From: JAFDVN01 sp964472275
GTDB lineage: Bacteria; Acidobacteriota; Holophagae; Holophagales; Holophagaceae
NCBI GenBank assembly: GCA_964472275.1
Contig: CAYYJN010000006.1
Location: 1 to 64,000 of the forward strand
DNA: 64,000 nucleotides
Reading direction: 5' to 3'
Shown one piece after another: positions 1-8,632 of this stretch. Position 1 is the first letter of the stretch. Each line of letters starts with the position of its first letter. The position numbers and the translations under genes are program-made. The notes beneath the pieces were generated by a model. That model did not search any database. It was not told the origin of the DNA and saw only the letters and a program-made list of their open reading frames with translations.

Positions 1-75
1 AAGGCCCACATCTTCCACGCCATCCAGAACCTCACCCGCCATGTCGGCGCGGCCCACCAAGGAGGCCGGCCATGA
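1..75 (+). CDS. ECF-type RNA polymerase sigma factor, C-terminal end (partial)
   Basis: Only the last 24 codons are inside the window. The reading frame ends in TGA at 73-75 and overlaps the next start codon as ATGA. The residues KAHIFHAIQNLTRHV resemble the recognition helix at the end of sigma region 4 in ECF sigma factors, where the pattern is usually VKSRLHRARxxL. The call rests mainly on context: the next gene, translationally coupled, encodes a zinc-finger anti-sigma factor with one membrane span. Nothing can be said about the promoter-binding domains. Confidence 0.6.
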   Translation, partial: KAHIFHAIQNLTRHVGAAHQGGRP

Positions 76-593
76 ACGAAGAGACGATGATCCCCCTGCC
101 TGAAGCCTGCGCCCGCGCCATGGCCGCGCTGGAGCACGATCCGCTCGAGCCCGGCGCCCAGGCCGAAGCCCATCTCCGCGGCTGCGCGGCCTGCGCCGAG
201 GCCCGGGTCCTGCTCCTCGCCCAAGAGGACGCGGCCCTGCCCCTCGCCCCGGCGGGCTATTTCGAGGCCCTGCCCGGCCGCGTGCTTCGCAAGCTGCCCG
301 CCACCAAGGGTCGGCGCCGCCTGCCCGCCTGGATCTGGGCCGCCGCCGCCGCGTTGCTCGTGGCCGGGGGCCTGGGCGGTTACCTCGCGGGCCGCACCAC
401 CGCCGTGCCCACCGTGGCGCCCATGGCCCAGCAGCTCCAGCCCGCGGATCCCAGCGCCCCCGACCGAGCCCTGCCCTTCCATGACCGGGATGAGGACATG
501 GCCGAAGTGGGCGGCCTGAGCCAGACTGAGATGAAGGATCTCGTCTCCACGCTTGATCGGGACGCCTCCGCCCCGAAGGAAAGGCGCAAATGA
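72..593 (+). CDS. zf-HC2-type transmembrane anti-sigma factor
   Basis: This 173-residue protein probably holds the upstream ECF sigma factor inactive at the inner membrane. The N-terminal cytosolic part has the zinc anti-sigma pattern HLRGCAAC (His-x3-Cys-x2-Cys) near residues 34-41. It is followed by a single hydrophobic span near residues 85-105 and a periplasmic tail of about 65 residues. The start overlaps the sigma-factor stop (ATGA) and the stop overlaps the next start in the same way, so the three genes form a tight operon. The periplasmic tail is short and has no domain I recognise. Confidence 0.8.
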   Translation: MNEETMIPLPEACARAMAALEHDPLEPGAQAEAHLRGCAACAEARVLLLAQEDAALPLAPAGYFEALPGRVLRKLPATKGRRRLPAWIWAAAAALLVAGGLGGYLAGRTTAVPTVAPMAQQLQPADPSAPDRALPFHDRDEDMAEVGGLSQTEMKDLVSTLDRDASAPKERRK

Positions 594-1078
594 TCCAGGC
601 CCTCCTGCTCACCGCCCTGCTGACCCAGCAGCCCGTTCCTCCGGGCGCGCCACCGCCGGGCCAGCAGAGCGAAGAACGCCCCGATCCCGGTCCGCTCATG
701 CGCTTCCGCGCCAAGCGCCTGGAGGATGGCCTCGGCCTCAATCCGACCCAGGCGGACGCCATCGCCCGCCGCTGGAATCGCTTCGACCTGGAACATTTCC
801 AGAATCAGCGGCAGATCACCCAGTTGCGCCTGCGCTTCAACGACATCCTCATGGGGCCTGAGCCCGAGGATCGCAAGAGCGCCCTCATCAAGCCGCTGCT
901 GGACCAGTTCATGGAACTGCGGGATCAGCAGATGGAGGCCAAACGCCACTTCGAGGACGACATCCGCCAGGGCCTCAGCCCCGCCCAACAGGCGCGCCTG
1001 ATCCTCCTCGTGGATGACCTCAACAAGAAGGTGATGGACGCCTTGCGCGAGCGCCGCCAAATGCGGCGAGGATTCTAG
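590..1078 (+). CDS. periplasmic Spy/CpxP-like (LTxxQ-type) protein
   Basis: The 162-residue product begins with a short hydrophobic export signal (MIQALLLTALLTQ), followed by a proline-rich linker. The remainder is strongly helical and charged. It contains two LTxxQ-like segments, LNPTQADAI and LSPAQQARLILL, typical of Spy/CpxP and metal-resistance (CnrX/ZraP-like) proteins that act as periplasmic chaperones or stress sensors. Translational coupling to the anti-sigma gene suggests it acts in the periplasmic branch of the same stress response, as CpxP does for CpxA. That role is inferred. Confidence 0.65.
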   Translation: MIQALLLTALLTQQPVPPGAPPPGQQSEERPDPGPLMRFRAKRLEDGLGLNPTQADAIARRWNRFDLEHFQNQRQITQLRLRFNDILMGPEPEDRKSALIKPLLDQFMELRDQQMEAKRHFEDDIRQGLSPAQQARLILLVDDLNKKVMDALRERRQMRRGF

Positions 1079-1087
1079 GCAGGCGTT

Positions 1088-1151
1088 CAGGCTGGAGACT
1101 GGAGGCTTTTGGCGGCGCGGATTGAACCTCCAGCCTCCAGTCTCCAGCCTG
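1088..1151. repeat. heptad-repeat palindrome (GGCTGGA type)
   Basis: Two perfect 20-nt inverted arms (1088-1107 and 1132-1151) surround a 24-nt loop. The left arm reads as 7-bp units GGCTGGA, GACTGGA, GGCTTTT; the right arm is the reverse complement plus one more unit. It lies between two convergent genes and ends four bases before the RNase J stop codon. It could serve as a bidirectional terminator, but there is no clear T tract. Confidence 0.8.
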
Positions 1152-1155
1152 ATCC

Positions 1156-2841
1156 TTACCCCTCGATCACCACCGGCACCACCATGGGCCGGGTGCCGGT
1201 GGTCTTGCGGACGGCCTTGCGGATGGCTTGGCGCAGCAGATCGCGGAGCGCTTCCGAATCCTTGCGGAGATCGGCCGGAACCGCGTCCAGCGCGGCGCGG
1301 ATGGCGGCCTTGAGGACTTCCGCGTAGGCCTCGTCATCGCTGCGGACGACGAAGCCGCGGGAGACCACCGTGGGTTCCGACGCGAGTCCGCCGCGGCCAT
1401 CCAGCCGCACCGTGGCGAAGATGACGCCGTCCTCTTGAAGGATGAGCCGGTCCCGCACCACCTGCGCGTCCACCGCGTGGTCCACGCCCTCATCCACCAG
1501 CAGGCGGCCCACGGGCACGGCGCCTTCGATGCGGATGCCCTTCTCCGACACGAGCAGGCACTCGCCGCCATCCAGCAGCGTCACCTGATCCTCGCGCCAG
1601 CCTTCCTCACGGGCCAGCCGCGCGTGCGCCTGGAGGTTGCGGTAGGCGCCGTGCACGGGCACGAAATGGGATGGCTTCACCGCGCGCATCAGCTCGCGCA
1701 TGTCGTCGCGATGGCCGTGGCCCGTGGCGTGGATGGGTCCGAAGGCGGAGATGTCCGTCTCCACGCCCAGGCGCGCGGCCGCGTCCAGCATGCGCGCGAT
1801 GGGCACCTCGTTGCCGGGGATGGGCCGCGAACTGAGCACGAGCCGGTCGCCTTGGGCGAGCTTCAAGCCCTTCATCTCGCCGCGCATCATGCGGGCCAGC
1901 GCGCTCATGGGCTCGCCCTGGCTGCCGGTGCAGATGATGAGCAACTGCGAGGACGGAAAGGACGCGGCCTCGGAAGGCTCGATGAGGATGTCTTCCGGGA
2001 TCTCGATGATACGCAAGCGCCGGGCGAGAGTTAGCGCCCGCTCCAGGCTGCGGCCGAGCGCGACGACTTTCCGTCCCCGCTTCGCGGCCAGCTCCAGCAG
2101 GATCTGAATGCGGTGGATGTTGGAGCTGAAGGTGGCGACGATGAGCTTGCCTTCCGTCGCGTCAAAGGCGTCCGCCAACCCTTCGCGGCAGATGGCTTCG
2201 GAAGGCGCGCGGCCGGAGCGGAAGGAATTGGTGGAGTCGGCGAGCAGCAGGCGGTTCCCGGCCTCGCGCAATTCCTTCAACCGCGACAGGCCCGTGAGGC
2301 GGCCATCCACGGGCGTGGGATCGAGCTTGAAATCGCCGCTGTGCACCACCACGCCCTGGGGCGTGTGGATGGCGAGGCAGCAGGCGTGGGGAATGCTGTG
2401 GGTGATGGGGATCCATTCCACCGCGAGATCCTTGCCGAAGGCCACGCGACCGAAATCCTCCACCACATGGAGCAGTTCCAGGTCGAGGCCGTGCTCCTTG
2501 AGCTTGCCTTCCACGAGGCCGAGCGTGAACGCCGTGCCGTGGACCGGCACCGGCCAGCGCGAGAGGAAGTAGGGCAGCGCGCCGATGTGGTCCTCATGCC
2601 CGTGGGTGAGCGCCACGCCGCGGATGCGATCCGCGAAGGGCTCCAGGTACGCGAAGTCCGGCACGACGCGGTCAATGCCCGGCTGGTCCTCGGAAGGAAA
2701 CAGCAGGCCGCAGTCCACCAGGAGCAAGTCCTCCCGCGTGTGCACCGCGAGGGCGTTCATGCCGAATTCGCCGAGCCCGCCGATGGGCACCAGGCGCAGG
2801 TCGCCGCTCAGGGGCGGTTCCATCCAGGTTTCAAAGTCCAT
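1156..2841 (-). CDS. rnj: ribonuclease J (metallo-beta-lactamase fold)
   Basis: This 561-residue protein is a full-length RNase J, a 5'-to-3' exonuclease and endonuclease for mRNA turnover and rRNA maturation. The zinc-binding signature HGHEDH is at residues 80-85. Further metal ligands lie in the HSIPHACCLAI and SGDFKLDPTP segments, and the beta-CASP part includes FVPVHGAYR. The N-terminal line VPIGGLGEFGMN is typical of the family. Its start overlaps the end of rsmA by 11 bp, so the two rRNA-related genes are probably co-transcribed. The stop is directly beside the 1088-1151 palindrome. Confidence 0.95.
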   Translation of the reverse strand: MDFETWMEPPLSGDLRLVPIGGLGEFGMNALAVHTREDLLLVDCGLLFPSEDQPGIDRVVPDFAYLEPFADRIRGVALTHGHEDHIGALPYFLSRWPVPVHGTAFTLGLVEGKLKEHGLDLELLHVVEDFGRVAFGKDLAVEWIPITHSIPHACCLAIHTPQGVVVHSGDFKLDPTPVDGRLTGLSRLKELREAGNRLLLADSTNSFRSGRAPSEAICREGLADAFDATEGKLIVATFSSNIHRIQILLELAAKRGRKVVALGRSLERALTLARRLRIIEIPEDILIEPSEAASFPSSQLLIICTGSQGEPMSALARMMRGEMKGLKLAQGDRLVLSSRPIPGNEVPIARMLDAAARLGVETDISAFGPIHATGHGHRDDMRELMRAVKPSHFVPVHGAYRNLQAHARLAREEGWREDQVTLLDGGECLLVSEKGIRIEGAVPVGRLLVDEGVDHAVDAQVVRDRLILQEDGVIFATVRLDGRGGLASEPTVVSRGFVVRSDDEAYAEVLKAAIRAALDAVPADLRKDSEALRDLLRQAIRKAVRKTTGTRPMVVPVVIEG

Positions 2842-3601
2842 GGGGCCAGTGTCGCACCATCTGGAGCCATTGCTCCGGGCTTAGCGCTTCGGGGCGCAGA
2901 GATGGATCCAGGCCCACCGCCGCGACGCCTTCCGCGCCGAGCGTGTTGGACAGCGTCTTCCGCCGATGCGCGAAGGCCTTGTGAAGCAGCGCCAGGAGAC
3001 GGGCGCGCGTCGCCAGATCCGGCGCGTCGTCCCTCGGATCGAACTGGAGCACCACCGAATCCACTTTGGGCGAAGGGCGGAAGGAACCGGGCCCCAGGAC
3101 CGCAAGGCGCGTGAGCTTCGCGCACAGCTGCGCCAGCACGGAGAGCGGGCCGTAGTCCTTCGCGCCGGGCTTGCCCATGAGCTTCTGGCCCACCTCCTTC
3201 TGGAACATGAGCACCATGCGCGCCCACGGGATCGGCTCGGTGAGGAAGCGCCCGAGGATGGGCGTCGCGGCGTTGTAGGGGAGGTTGCCGACGATGCTCC
3301 AGGCGGGACCATCGGGAAAGGGCGCCTTCACCGCGTCGCCGTGCAGAAGGTGGAAATGCGCGTGAGGGTGCCGTGCCTCCAGCAACGCGATGGCCTCCGG
3401 GTCCAGGTCCACCGCCCACAAGGGGCGGCCATCCGCCAACAGGCGTTCCGTGAGCACCCCAGGGCCAGGGCCGATCTCCAGCAAGCGTTCGGCCGAAGCA
3501 TCCAGCGCCGCGCCCACGATGGTCCGAATCGCCCCCTCGTTGACGAGGAAGTTCTGTCCAAAGGCCTTCTTCGCTTTCAAGAGGCGGTGCGGAGCGTTCA
3601 T
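2831..3601 (-). CDS. rsmA: 16S rRNA dimethyladenosine transferase RsmA (KsgA)
   Basis: This protein methylates the two adjacent adenines in the 3' hairpin of 16S rRNA. The 256-residue product starts MNAPHRLLKAKKAFGQNFLV, matching the family's KKxxGQNFL opening. It has the SAM-binding motif LEIGPGPGVLTERL, the catalytic GNLPYN motif and the late family motif PSPKVDSVV. I chose the ATG at 3601 rather than an in-frame one 51 bp upstream, because the extra residues would read through the pilY1 terminator and match nothing in the family. The gene is followed without a gap by RNase J. Confidence 0.95.
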   Translation of the reverse strand: MNAPHRLLKAKKAFGQNFLVNEGAIRTIVGAALDASAERLLEIGPGPGVLTERLLADGRPLWAVDLDPEAIALLEARHPHAHFHLLHGDAVKAPFPDGPAWSIVGNLPYNAATPILGRFLTEPIPWARMVLMFQKEVGQKLMGKPGAKDYGPLSVLAQLCAKLTRLAVLGPGSFRPSPKVDSVVLQFDPRDDAPDLATRARLLALLHKAFAHRRKTLSNTLGAEGVAAVGLDPSLRPEALSPEQWLQMVRHWPHGL

Positions 3602-3614
3602 TCGTTTAAGGTAG

Positions 3615-3642
3615 CAACGAAAAGGGGCCCTTTCGGGCCCCT
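3615..3642 (-). terminator. intrinsic terminator of the pilin operon
   Basis: On the minus strand, an 8-bp perfect stem AGGGGCCC / GGGCCCCT with a GAAA tetraloop is followed by TTTTCGTT. It lies 24 bases past the pilY1 stop and just upstream of rsmA, so it separates the pilin operon from rsmA-rnj. Confidence 0.85.
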
Positions 3643-3665
3643 GGGTTTTCAAAGGTTTGATTCGT

Positions 3666-6600
3666 TCAGCGAACCACGCGCCAGGTGCGGGGACGCGGCA
3701 GGCGCTGACCGGGGTTGCCGGTGTAGCTCTGGAGCGCCAGGCCCGTCTTCTGGCTTCCGCCAGGGGTCAGGACGGTGCCGCCCTGAGCGACGGTGTAGGT
3801 GTTCTGCGGCGAGAAGTTCGTCGCCACGCCGATCCAGTTGCCCACCACGCCGTTGCTGCACTGAGGCGCGTTGTTGGGCGCGTCCGTGAAGGTGAAGCCG
3901 GCGGGCGGGAAGATCGCGTTGCAGATGCGGGAGCTGATCGTGTTGCCCTGGCCGCCCGTGCAGGGGTCGGAAGAGGTCGGATTGAAGTACGAGAAGAACA
4001 GCGTGTTGGCGAGCACGATCGGATCGTAGATGCCCTTGTTGACGAAGGCGCCGCCGGTGGCCGGGTAGGAAATCTGATAGCCGTATTTCCCGTTGTTGAG
4101 GAAGTAGGTGCTGGAGCCTTCCGTCACATCGGTGGACACGGCGCTGGCCAGGTTCAGCAGATCCCCCGGAACGATGCCCGTGGTGTCCTTGCCGATCGAG
4201 GAATCGGCGCTGTCCTGGCGATCGAAGACGACCATGAGCTGGTTCTGGGTTGGCTTCAAATTCGTCGAGTCATAGGAGCGATCCAGCGGATTGTTCCGGT
4301 CGCCGGTGTTGAGGGCGATGCCGACGGTGAAGGGGCTCACCTTGGGCACCGAGGTCCGCAGGATGGGCGAATTGCCCAGGAGGAACGGCGCCGGCAGCGT
4401 GCTGAAGTCCCCATCGTTGCTGATGGTGGTGCCGACGGGCGCGGACTTGATGGCCTGCTGGCTGTAGACCAGCCGGATCGCGACCGGGTCGCCCACGGCC
4501 GCCCCGCCGCCCTTGGTCCAGTGGTCCAGGACATTGGTGTCCACGCGGAAGCTGCTGAAGCCGGTGTTCACGGTGTCCGGAGCCATCGAGCCGACGGCCC
4601 AGAGGTTGCCTCCGAAGTCATTGAAGTAGGCGCGGGAGACGAAGCCCGAATTCAGATCAATGGAGAAGGGCACCACACCGGAAGCCACGGGCCCGATGAG
4701 CCAGGGCTGGGCGGGCCGCCAGAAGGGCGTGGTCGTGAGGTCCCATGCCATGAGGTACTGGCCGGTGTTGATGTCCATGGCCAGGGCCGAGCGACCAAGC
4801 GGGGTGGCCTTGCCCGCGGTGAGGAACTGCCCATCCACATCCGGTGTGCTATAGCCGCCGCCAAGGAACACGGCGTCGCGGATGGTCTGCGTGGCCGCGC
4901 CGCCGTCATAGAACACCCGGCCGACGAAGGGCTGGGAAGTGGAGAAGCCCATGCTGCCCACGACCTTCTGGACAGTGAGGAGCGGGGCGCTTGCGGTGGC
5001 GGAACCGGTGGGGATGTTCGTGGACTCGTCGGGGACGAGGGCCCACCCACCCGCGCTCTGGGCAGGACCCAGCTTCGGCACAAAGGGGTTGCTCACATCC
5101 AGCGCGTAGTAACTGCGACCGCCCTTCCGAAGACCAAAGAGAAGGAGCGCTCGCTCGCCCGCGTCCACCTTGCCGTTGCCAGAGATGGCGCCAGCGGCGG
5201 GAGCGTCCAGGACATAGGTGAAGGGCGTGCCATCCACCATGAAGCGGTGCGAGTTGGTGGAATCCGTCAAATAGCCTAGGTTCGCCAAGAAGTCCGTGGG
5301 AATGAATGCCCACAGCTCATCCGCCACCGCGTGAGTGATGTTGACGGTGAGCGTGCCACCGGTCTTGGAATTGGGGTCGGGGATCGTCACCGGCACCGGC
5401 CAGGACACCTCGCCGAAGGCGTGCATGTAGCCCTGGTTGTCACCCACATAAACCACCCGGAACCGCGCGCCAGGATTGGAAGCGGCGGAACCCAACGCCC
5501 CAGGCAAGGAATAACCCCAGGTGGAAAGCGAGGCCATGTTGTATTCAATGCTGGCTGGCGCGCTATCAATGATGTCGCCCATGATGCTGGAGCGATTGGG
5601 ATAAGGGATCGGCTGGGTGACATTCGCCCCTTGAATGAAATCAATCAGCTGATTGCGCTGGGCATCCGTCAGCGTCGCCGCGCCCACATAGGGCTTGATC
5701 ACGGCGTAGGCCGAAGAGTTCTCGGTGGAGTCCTGGAACCGGACCAAGCCGGGGTTAGGCGCGACGGCCGTCCCAGGGATGCGAGTCCAGATGGTGCGGG
5801 CGTTCCACTTCTTCTGGTCCGACCCACCACTGATGAAGATCTTGGAGGCTGCCCACTGAGCTGTCGTCACATCGGGATTGGCGACGGGGTTGCCGCTGCC
5901 GTCCACGATCCGGGTGACATCGCCCGCGGTGTAGGTCGGGAACATCATCAAGTCGCCGCTCCACACCGGACCGCCCTTGTCGGGGGGCACGAAGGTGCCC
6001 AGGTAAATCTGGTTGCCCAGGTTCAGGCCCACGGGCGGCGTGGTCGGCGTGGCCGCGGTGTTGATGCTGGAAATGGAATTGATCGCGCGGAACGCGGCGC
6101 CGAGGCCATCCACCAGGGTCTGAGGATCACGGGCGTCGAAGAAGTACGCGGAATTCGTCGTCTTGCCTGAATTCGGATCAGACGGGTTAGAGAAAGTGAA
6201 GGGCGTAGAGACATTCAGATCCCAGGTGGTCTGGGCAGGATCGCCGAATACCGCCGCCTGGAAGAGGCGGCCCTTGCCCGAATTCGGATCGGTGAGGTCA
6301 CCGCCAAGGCTGAGACCCACTGTCATGATCTGGATCGGATGGGGCGTGGAGAATTTGCCGGTGCCGTTGACCTTGTCCAATCCAGTGCCACGGCCCTGGA
6401 TCCAGAAAGGCGCGATGGCATCGGGCGTGGTGCCCGACGAACCAGAATAGGTTCCGGAAGGATAGGTGACCGAGGCCGGATCCCGAACCACATTGGTGAG
6501 GTTGGGGTCGCCACCATGGGCCGCGACGGCCGCGAGAGTCTGGATGTTCCAATAGCTCCCGTCGGGGTTCAACTGAGTGGTGTCAGAGCCAATGACGCCG

Positions 6601-8021
6601 TTGCCGTCCGTCGCGTTTCCGGTATGACCATCCGCACTCAAGTAGGGAGACGCGTCGAAAGGGGTTCCGCCGTTGGTGCCATTGGTATCGCCATTGGGCT
6701 GACCATCGGTGAAGATGACGAGGAAATGCTTCATGCAGTCCAGAGGCTTGTTCGGGCCAGTCTCGATATTGTTGAAGATGCTGTTGGGATCGTTGAATTG
6801 CGCGATCGCATTTCCGGTCGCATAAGTCAGCGGCGTGCCGTTATTGGGAAAGAGGGCGGCCAGGCGCTGAAGACCGGTGGTGGAGTTCTTGTTGAGCAAG
6901 ATCCAGCCCCGATCATTTCCATTGACCCGGCTCGTGTTCACATTGGCGCCGTTGATCGTGTTGCGGCTATCCGTGTAGACATAGTTCCCCTTGCTGTCCT
7001 CGCTGCCTTGATTCAAGAAGCGATAGGCCCAAAACACTTTGTCCTGGTAATTGACCCAGGTCATCATCGCTGCCTGCTTCACGGCCTGGCAGCGGGTCAG
7101 AGCTGGAACATTATTGGCAAAGGCGGTCCGAGGGCTTGGCCCATTCACGGTCCCATTGGGAAGCGTCGCCACCGTGGGGTAGTTCGCCACCGCATCCGGC
7201 ACAAAGTAGTTTCCGGCGGCATCCTTGCCCATGAAGAGCCAGCCCACATAGTTGCCATGGTAGCCCACGACCTGGACATTGGCCGAGGTGGCAGAGCCCG
7301 TGACCGCGTTGCTGCCCGTGTTGGTGTATGTGGTGTCAATGGTGAACGCCAACCCCGTATGGGTGGTCCCGGACTTCACAGGCAAATCCTGGGCGACCTT
7401 CGGAGACAGGGGATAGCCTGTACTGTTGGCGTCGAGAACGGTCCACGCAAGCGGAATATCAATGGTTCGGACCTTGCCGTTATCTGGGTCAGTCGCCTTA
7501 AAGCGGGCGTGGGACGCGGCGCGGATCCAGTTGCGGATATCTGAGGCCTTGGGGACCGCGCTGTCGCCAGGAAGGCCGGATGAGACGGTGGTGTTCACAT
7601 TGGTCTGAGTGACAGCAGTGCCATCCGGCCGGATCAAGCCGAGGAAGGTGACCGTGAGGTTGCCTTTGGTTGGGCCTCCCGGATTGGCGGGATCATAAAC
7701 GGAGACGGTCAGGCTTGCCTTGGGGGTGTAGACGCCGCCGCTTGGGCCCGTGAGGGTGAAGGTCATGCGCCGGTTATAGGTCGGATCGTTGTCCTGGCTG
7801 TCCTGGTTATTGAACAGCGGGCTGTACATGAGCGCCTGCGTGGAACCGGAGAAGTCGAAGAGGGTGACGACTTCAGGCTTCAGGGTCGAGGCGTTCGTCT
7901 GCTGGTACAGGTCCAGGAAGTCGGTCTTGGTGACCTGGAGGCGCGGGTCCAGCTGGGCCATGGCCGGGAGAGCCAGGCCCAGGCCGAGCGCGAGCGTGAG
8001 AAGACGGCGGGACATGAACAT
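3666..8021 (-). CDS. pilY1: PilY1-type pilus tip adhesin and assembly protein
   Basis: The 1451-residue exported protein carries a signal peptide (MSRRLLTLALGLGLALPAMAQ, one of two close start codons; AGGGGG precedes the first). The middle has a von Willebrand A-like region with the segment LVIFTDGQPNGD. The C-terminal half matches the PilY1 beta-propeller, with signatures VVYVGDNQGYMHAF and FMVDGTPFTYVLDAP. PilY1 caps type IV pili and controls extension and retraction; in several bacteria it also binds surfaces or calcium. It is the last gene of the minor-pilin operon, 24 bp after pilX, and is followed by a strong terminator. The N-terminal adhesin part resembles nothing specific that I recognise. 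Confidence 0.9.
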   Translation of the reverse strand: MFMSRRLLTLALGLGLALPAMAQLDPRLQVTKTDFLDLYQQTNASTLKPEVVTLFDFSGSTQALMYSPLFNNQDSQDNDPTYNRRMTFTLTGPSGGVYTPKASLTVSVYDPANPGGPTKGNLTVTFLGLIRPDGTAVTQTNVNTTVSSGLPGDSAVPKASDIRNWIRAASHARFKATDPDNGKVRTIDIPLAWTVLDANSTGYPLSPKVAQDLPVKSGTTHTGLAFTIDTTYTNTGSNAVTGSATSANVQVVGYHGNYVGWLFMGKDAAGNYFVPDAVANYPTVATLPNGTVNGPSPRTAFANNVPALTRCQAVKQAAMMTWVNYQDKVFWAYRFLNQGSEDSKGNYVYTDSRNTINGANVNTSRVNGNDRGWILLNKNSTTGLQRLAALFPNNGTPLTYATGNAIAQFNDPNSIFNNIETGPNKPLDCMKHFLVIFTDGQPNGDTNGTNGGTPFDASPYLSADGHTGNATDGNGVIGSDTTQLNPDGSYWNIQTLAAVAAHGGDPNLTNVVRDPASVTYPSGTYSGSSGTTPDAIAPFWIQGRGTGLDKVNGTGKFSTPHPIQIMTVGLSLGGDLTDPNSGKGRLFQAAVFGDPAQTTWDLNVSTPFTFSNPSDPNSGKTTNSAYFFDARDPQTLVDGLGAAFRAINSISSINTAATPTTPPVGLNLGNQIYLGTFVPPDKGGPVWSGDLMMFPTYTAGDVTRIVDGSGNPVANPDVTTAQWAASKIFISGGSDQKKWNARTIWTRIPGTAVAPNPGLVRFQDSTENSSAYAVIKPYVGAATLTDAQRNQLIDFIQGANVTQPIPYPNRSSIMGDIIDSAPASIEYNMASLSTWGYSLPGALGSAASNPGARFRVVYVGDNQGYMHAFGEVSWPVPVTIPDPNSKTGGTLTVNITHAVADELWAFIPTDFLANLGYLTDSTNSHRFMVDGTPFTYVLDAPAAGAISGNGKVDAGERALLLFGLRKGGRSYYALDVSNPFVPKLGPAQSAGGWALVPDESTNIPTGSATASAPLLTVQKVVGSMGFSTSQPFVGRVFYDGGAATQTIRDAVFLGGGYSTPDVDGQFLTAGKATPLGRSALAMDINTGQYLMAWDLTTTPFWRPAQPWLIGPVASGVVPFSIDLNSGFVSRAYFNDFGGNLWAVGSMAPDTVNTGFSSFRVDTNVLDHWTKGGGAAVGDPVAIRLVYSQQAIKSAPVGTTISNDGDFSTLPAPFLLGNSPILRTSVPKVSPFTVGIALNTGDRNNPLDRSYDSTNLKPTQNQLMVVFDRQDSADSSIGKDTTGIVPGDLLNLASAVSTDVTEGSSTYFLNNGKYGYQISYPATGGAFVNKGIYDPIVLANTLFFSYFNPTSSDPCTGGQGNTISSRICNAIFPPAGFTFTDAPNNAPQCSNGVVGNWIGVATNFSPQNTYTVAQGGTVLTPGGSQKTGLALQSYTGNPGQRLPRPRTWRVVR

Positions 8022-8045
8022 GGGAACCCCCTGGACCTGGGATGG

Positions 8046-8612
8046 TCAGTTGGTGGAGTGGGACACGGGCGTGGTGATCCACGCGTCCCGGGAATGCTGG
8101 AAGGTTGAGGAACCGGCGTAGGTGACCGAGGCGTTGGAGCGCACCGACCAGATGAGGGGCGACACCAGCATCGTGTTCACATTCTGGCTGATGCCCGTCG
8201 TGGGGAGGCGCCCCATCTGGGTGAGGTCAATGTTGAACTTGGCCGTCTTGTTGGAAGACGGCGTGGTGATCATCTCGCCGGTCGCGGCGATGTTGGCGGA
8301 TTTGCCCAACTGGTCCGGATTGCTGGTGAGGTAGTTCATCTGCGCCGCGAGCGCCTTGCTCCCGTTGCTGGCGGTGCCCAGCGCCTGGTTGGGCGAGTAC
8401 ATCCAGAACACCGCCCAATTGATGCCGCTGTCGGCCTCGTTGAAGAGCTCGGCGCCCTGGCGGCTGGAGCTGGTGATCCGCAATTCGCGGAGCGAGTCCC
8501 GGGACATGCCGAAGGCGGCCACCATCAGCAGCACGAGCAGCATGAGCACCACGATGATCGTGATGGCGCCTTCTTCGCTCTTGCGGGTCTGGGATTTCCG
8601 TGGGGTCATCAT
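8046..8612 (-). CDS. pilX: PilX-like minor pilin
   Basis: This is a 188-residue pilin-like protein. A short basic leader is followed by EEGAITIIVVLMLLVLLMVA, a hydrophobic N-terminal helix as in PilX. The usual GFSLIE prepilin site is replaced by GAITII, as is common in PilX proteins, and residues after the helix (RDSLRELRITSSSRQGAEL) match PilX N-terminal sequence. The start at 8612 is preceded by GGAGGAACG; a longer in-frame start at 8633 lacks a ribosome site. It sits between pilW and pilY1, the normal order in minor-pilin operons. Confidence 0.8.
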   Translation of the reverse strand: MMTPRKSQTRKSEEGAITIIVVLMLLVLLMVAAFGMSRDSLRELRITSSSRQGAELFNEADSGINWAVFWMYSPNQALGTASNGSKALAAQMNYLTSNPDQLGKSANIAATGEMITTPSSNKTAKFNIDLTQMGRLPTTGISQNVNTMLVSPLIWSVRSNASVTYAGSSTFQHSRDAWITTPVSHSTN

Positions 8613-8632
8613 CGTTCCTCCTCCAGCCGCCA

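Noticed and set aside
3657..7544. Long open frames opposite pilY1 (hundreds of codons on the plus strand)
   Set aside because: They are antisense shadows caused by high GC; they lack domain patterns, ribosome sites and sensible starts, while the minus frame matches PilY1 throughout.
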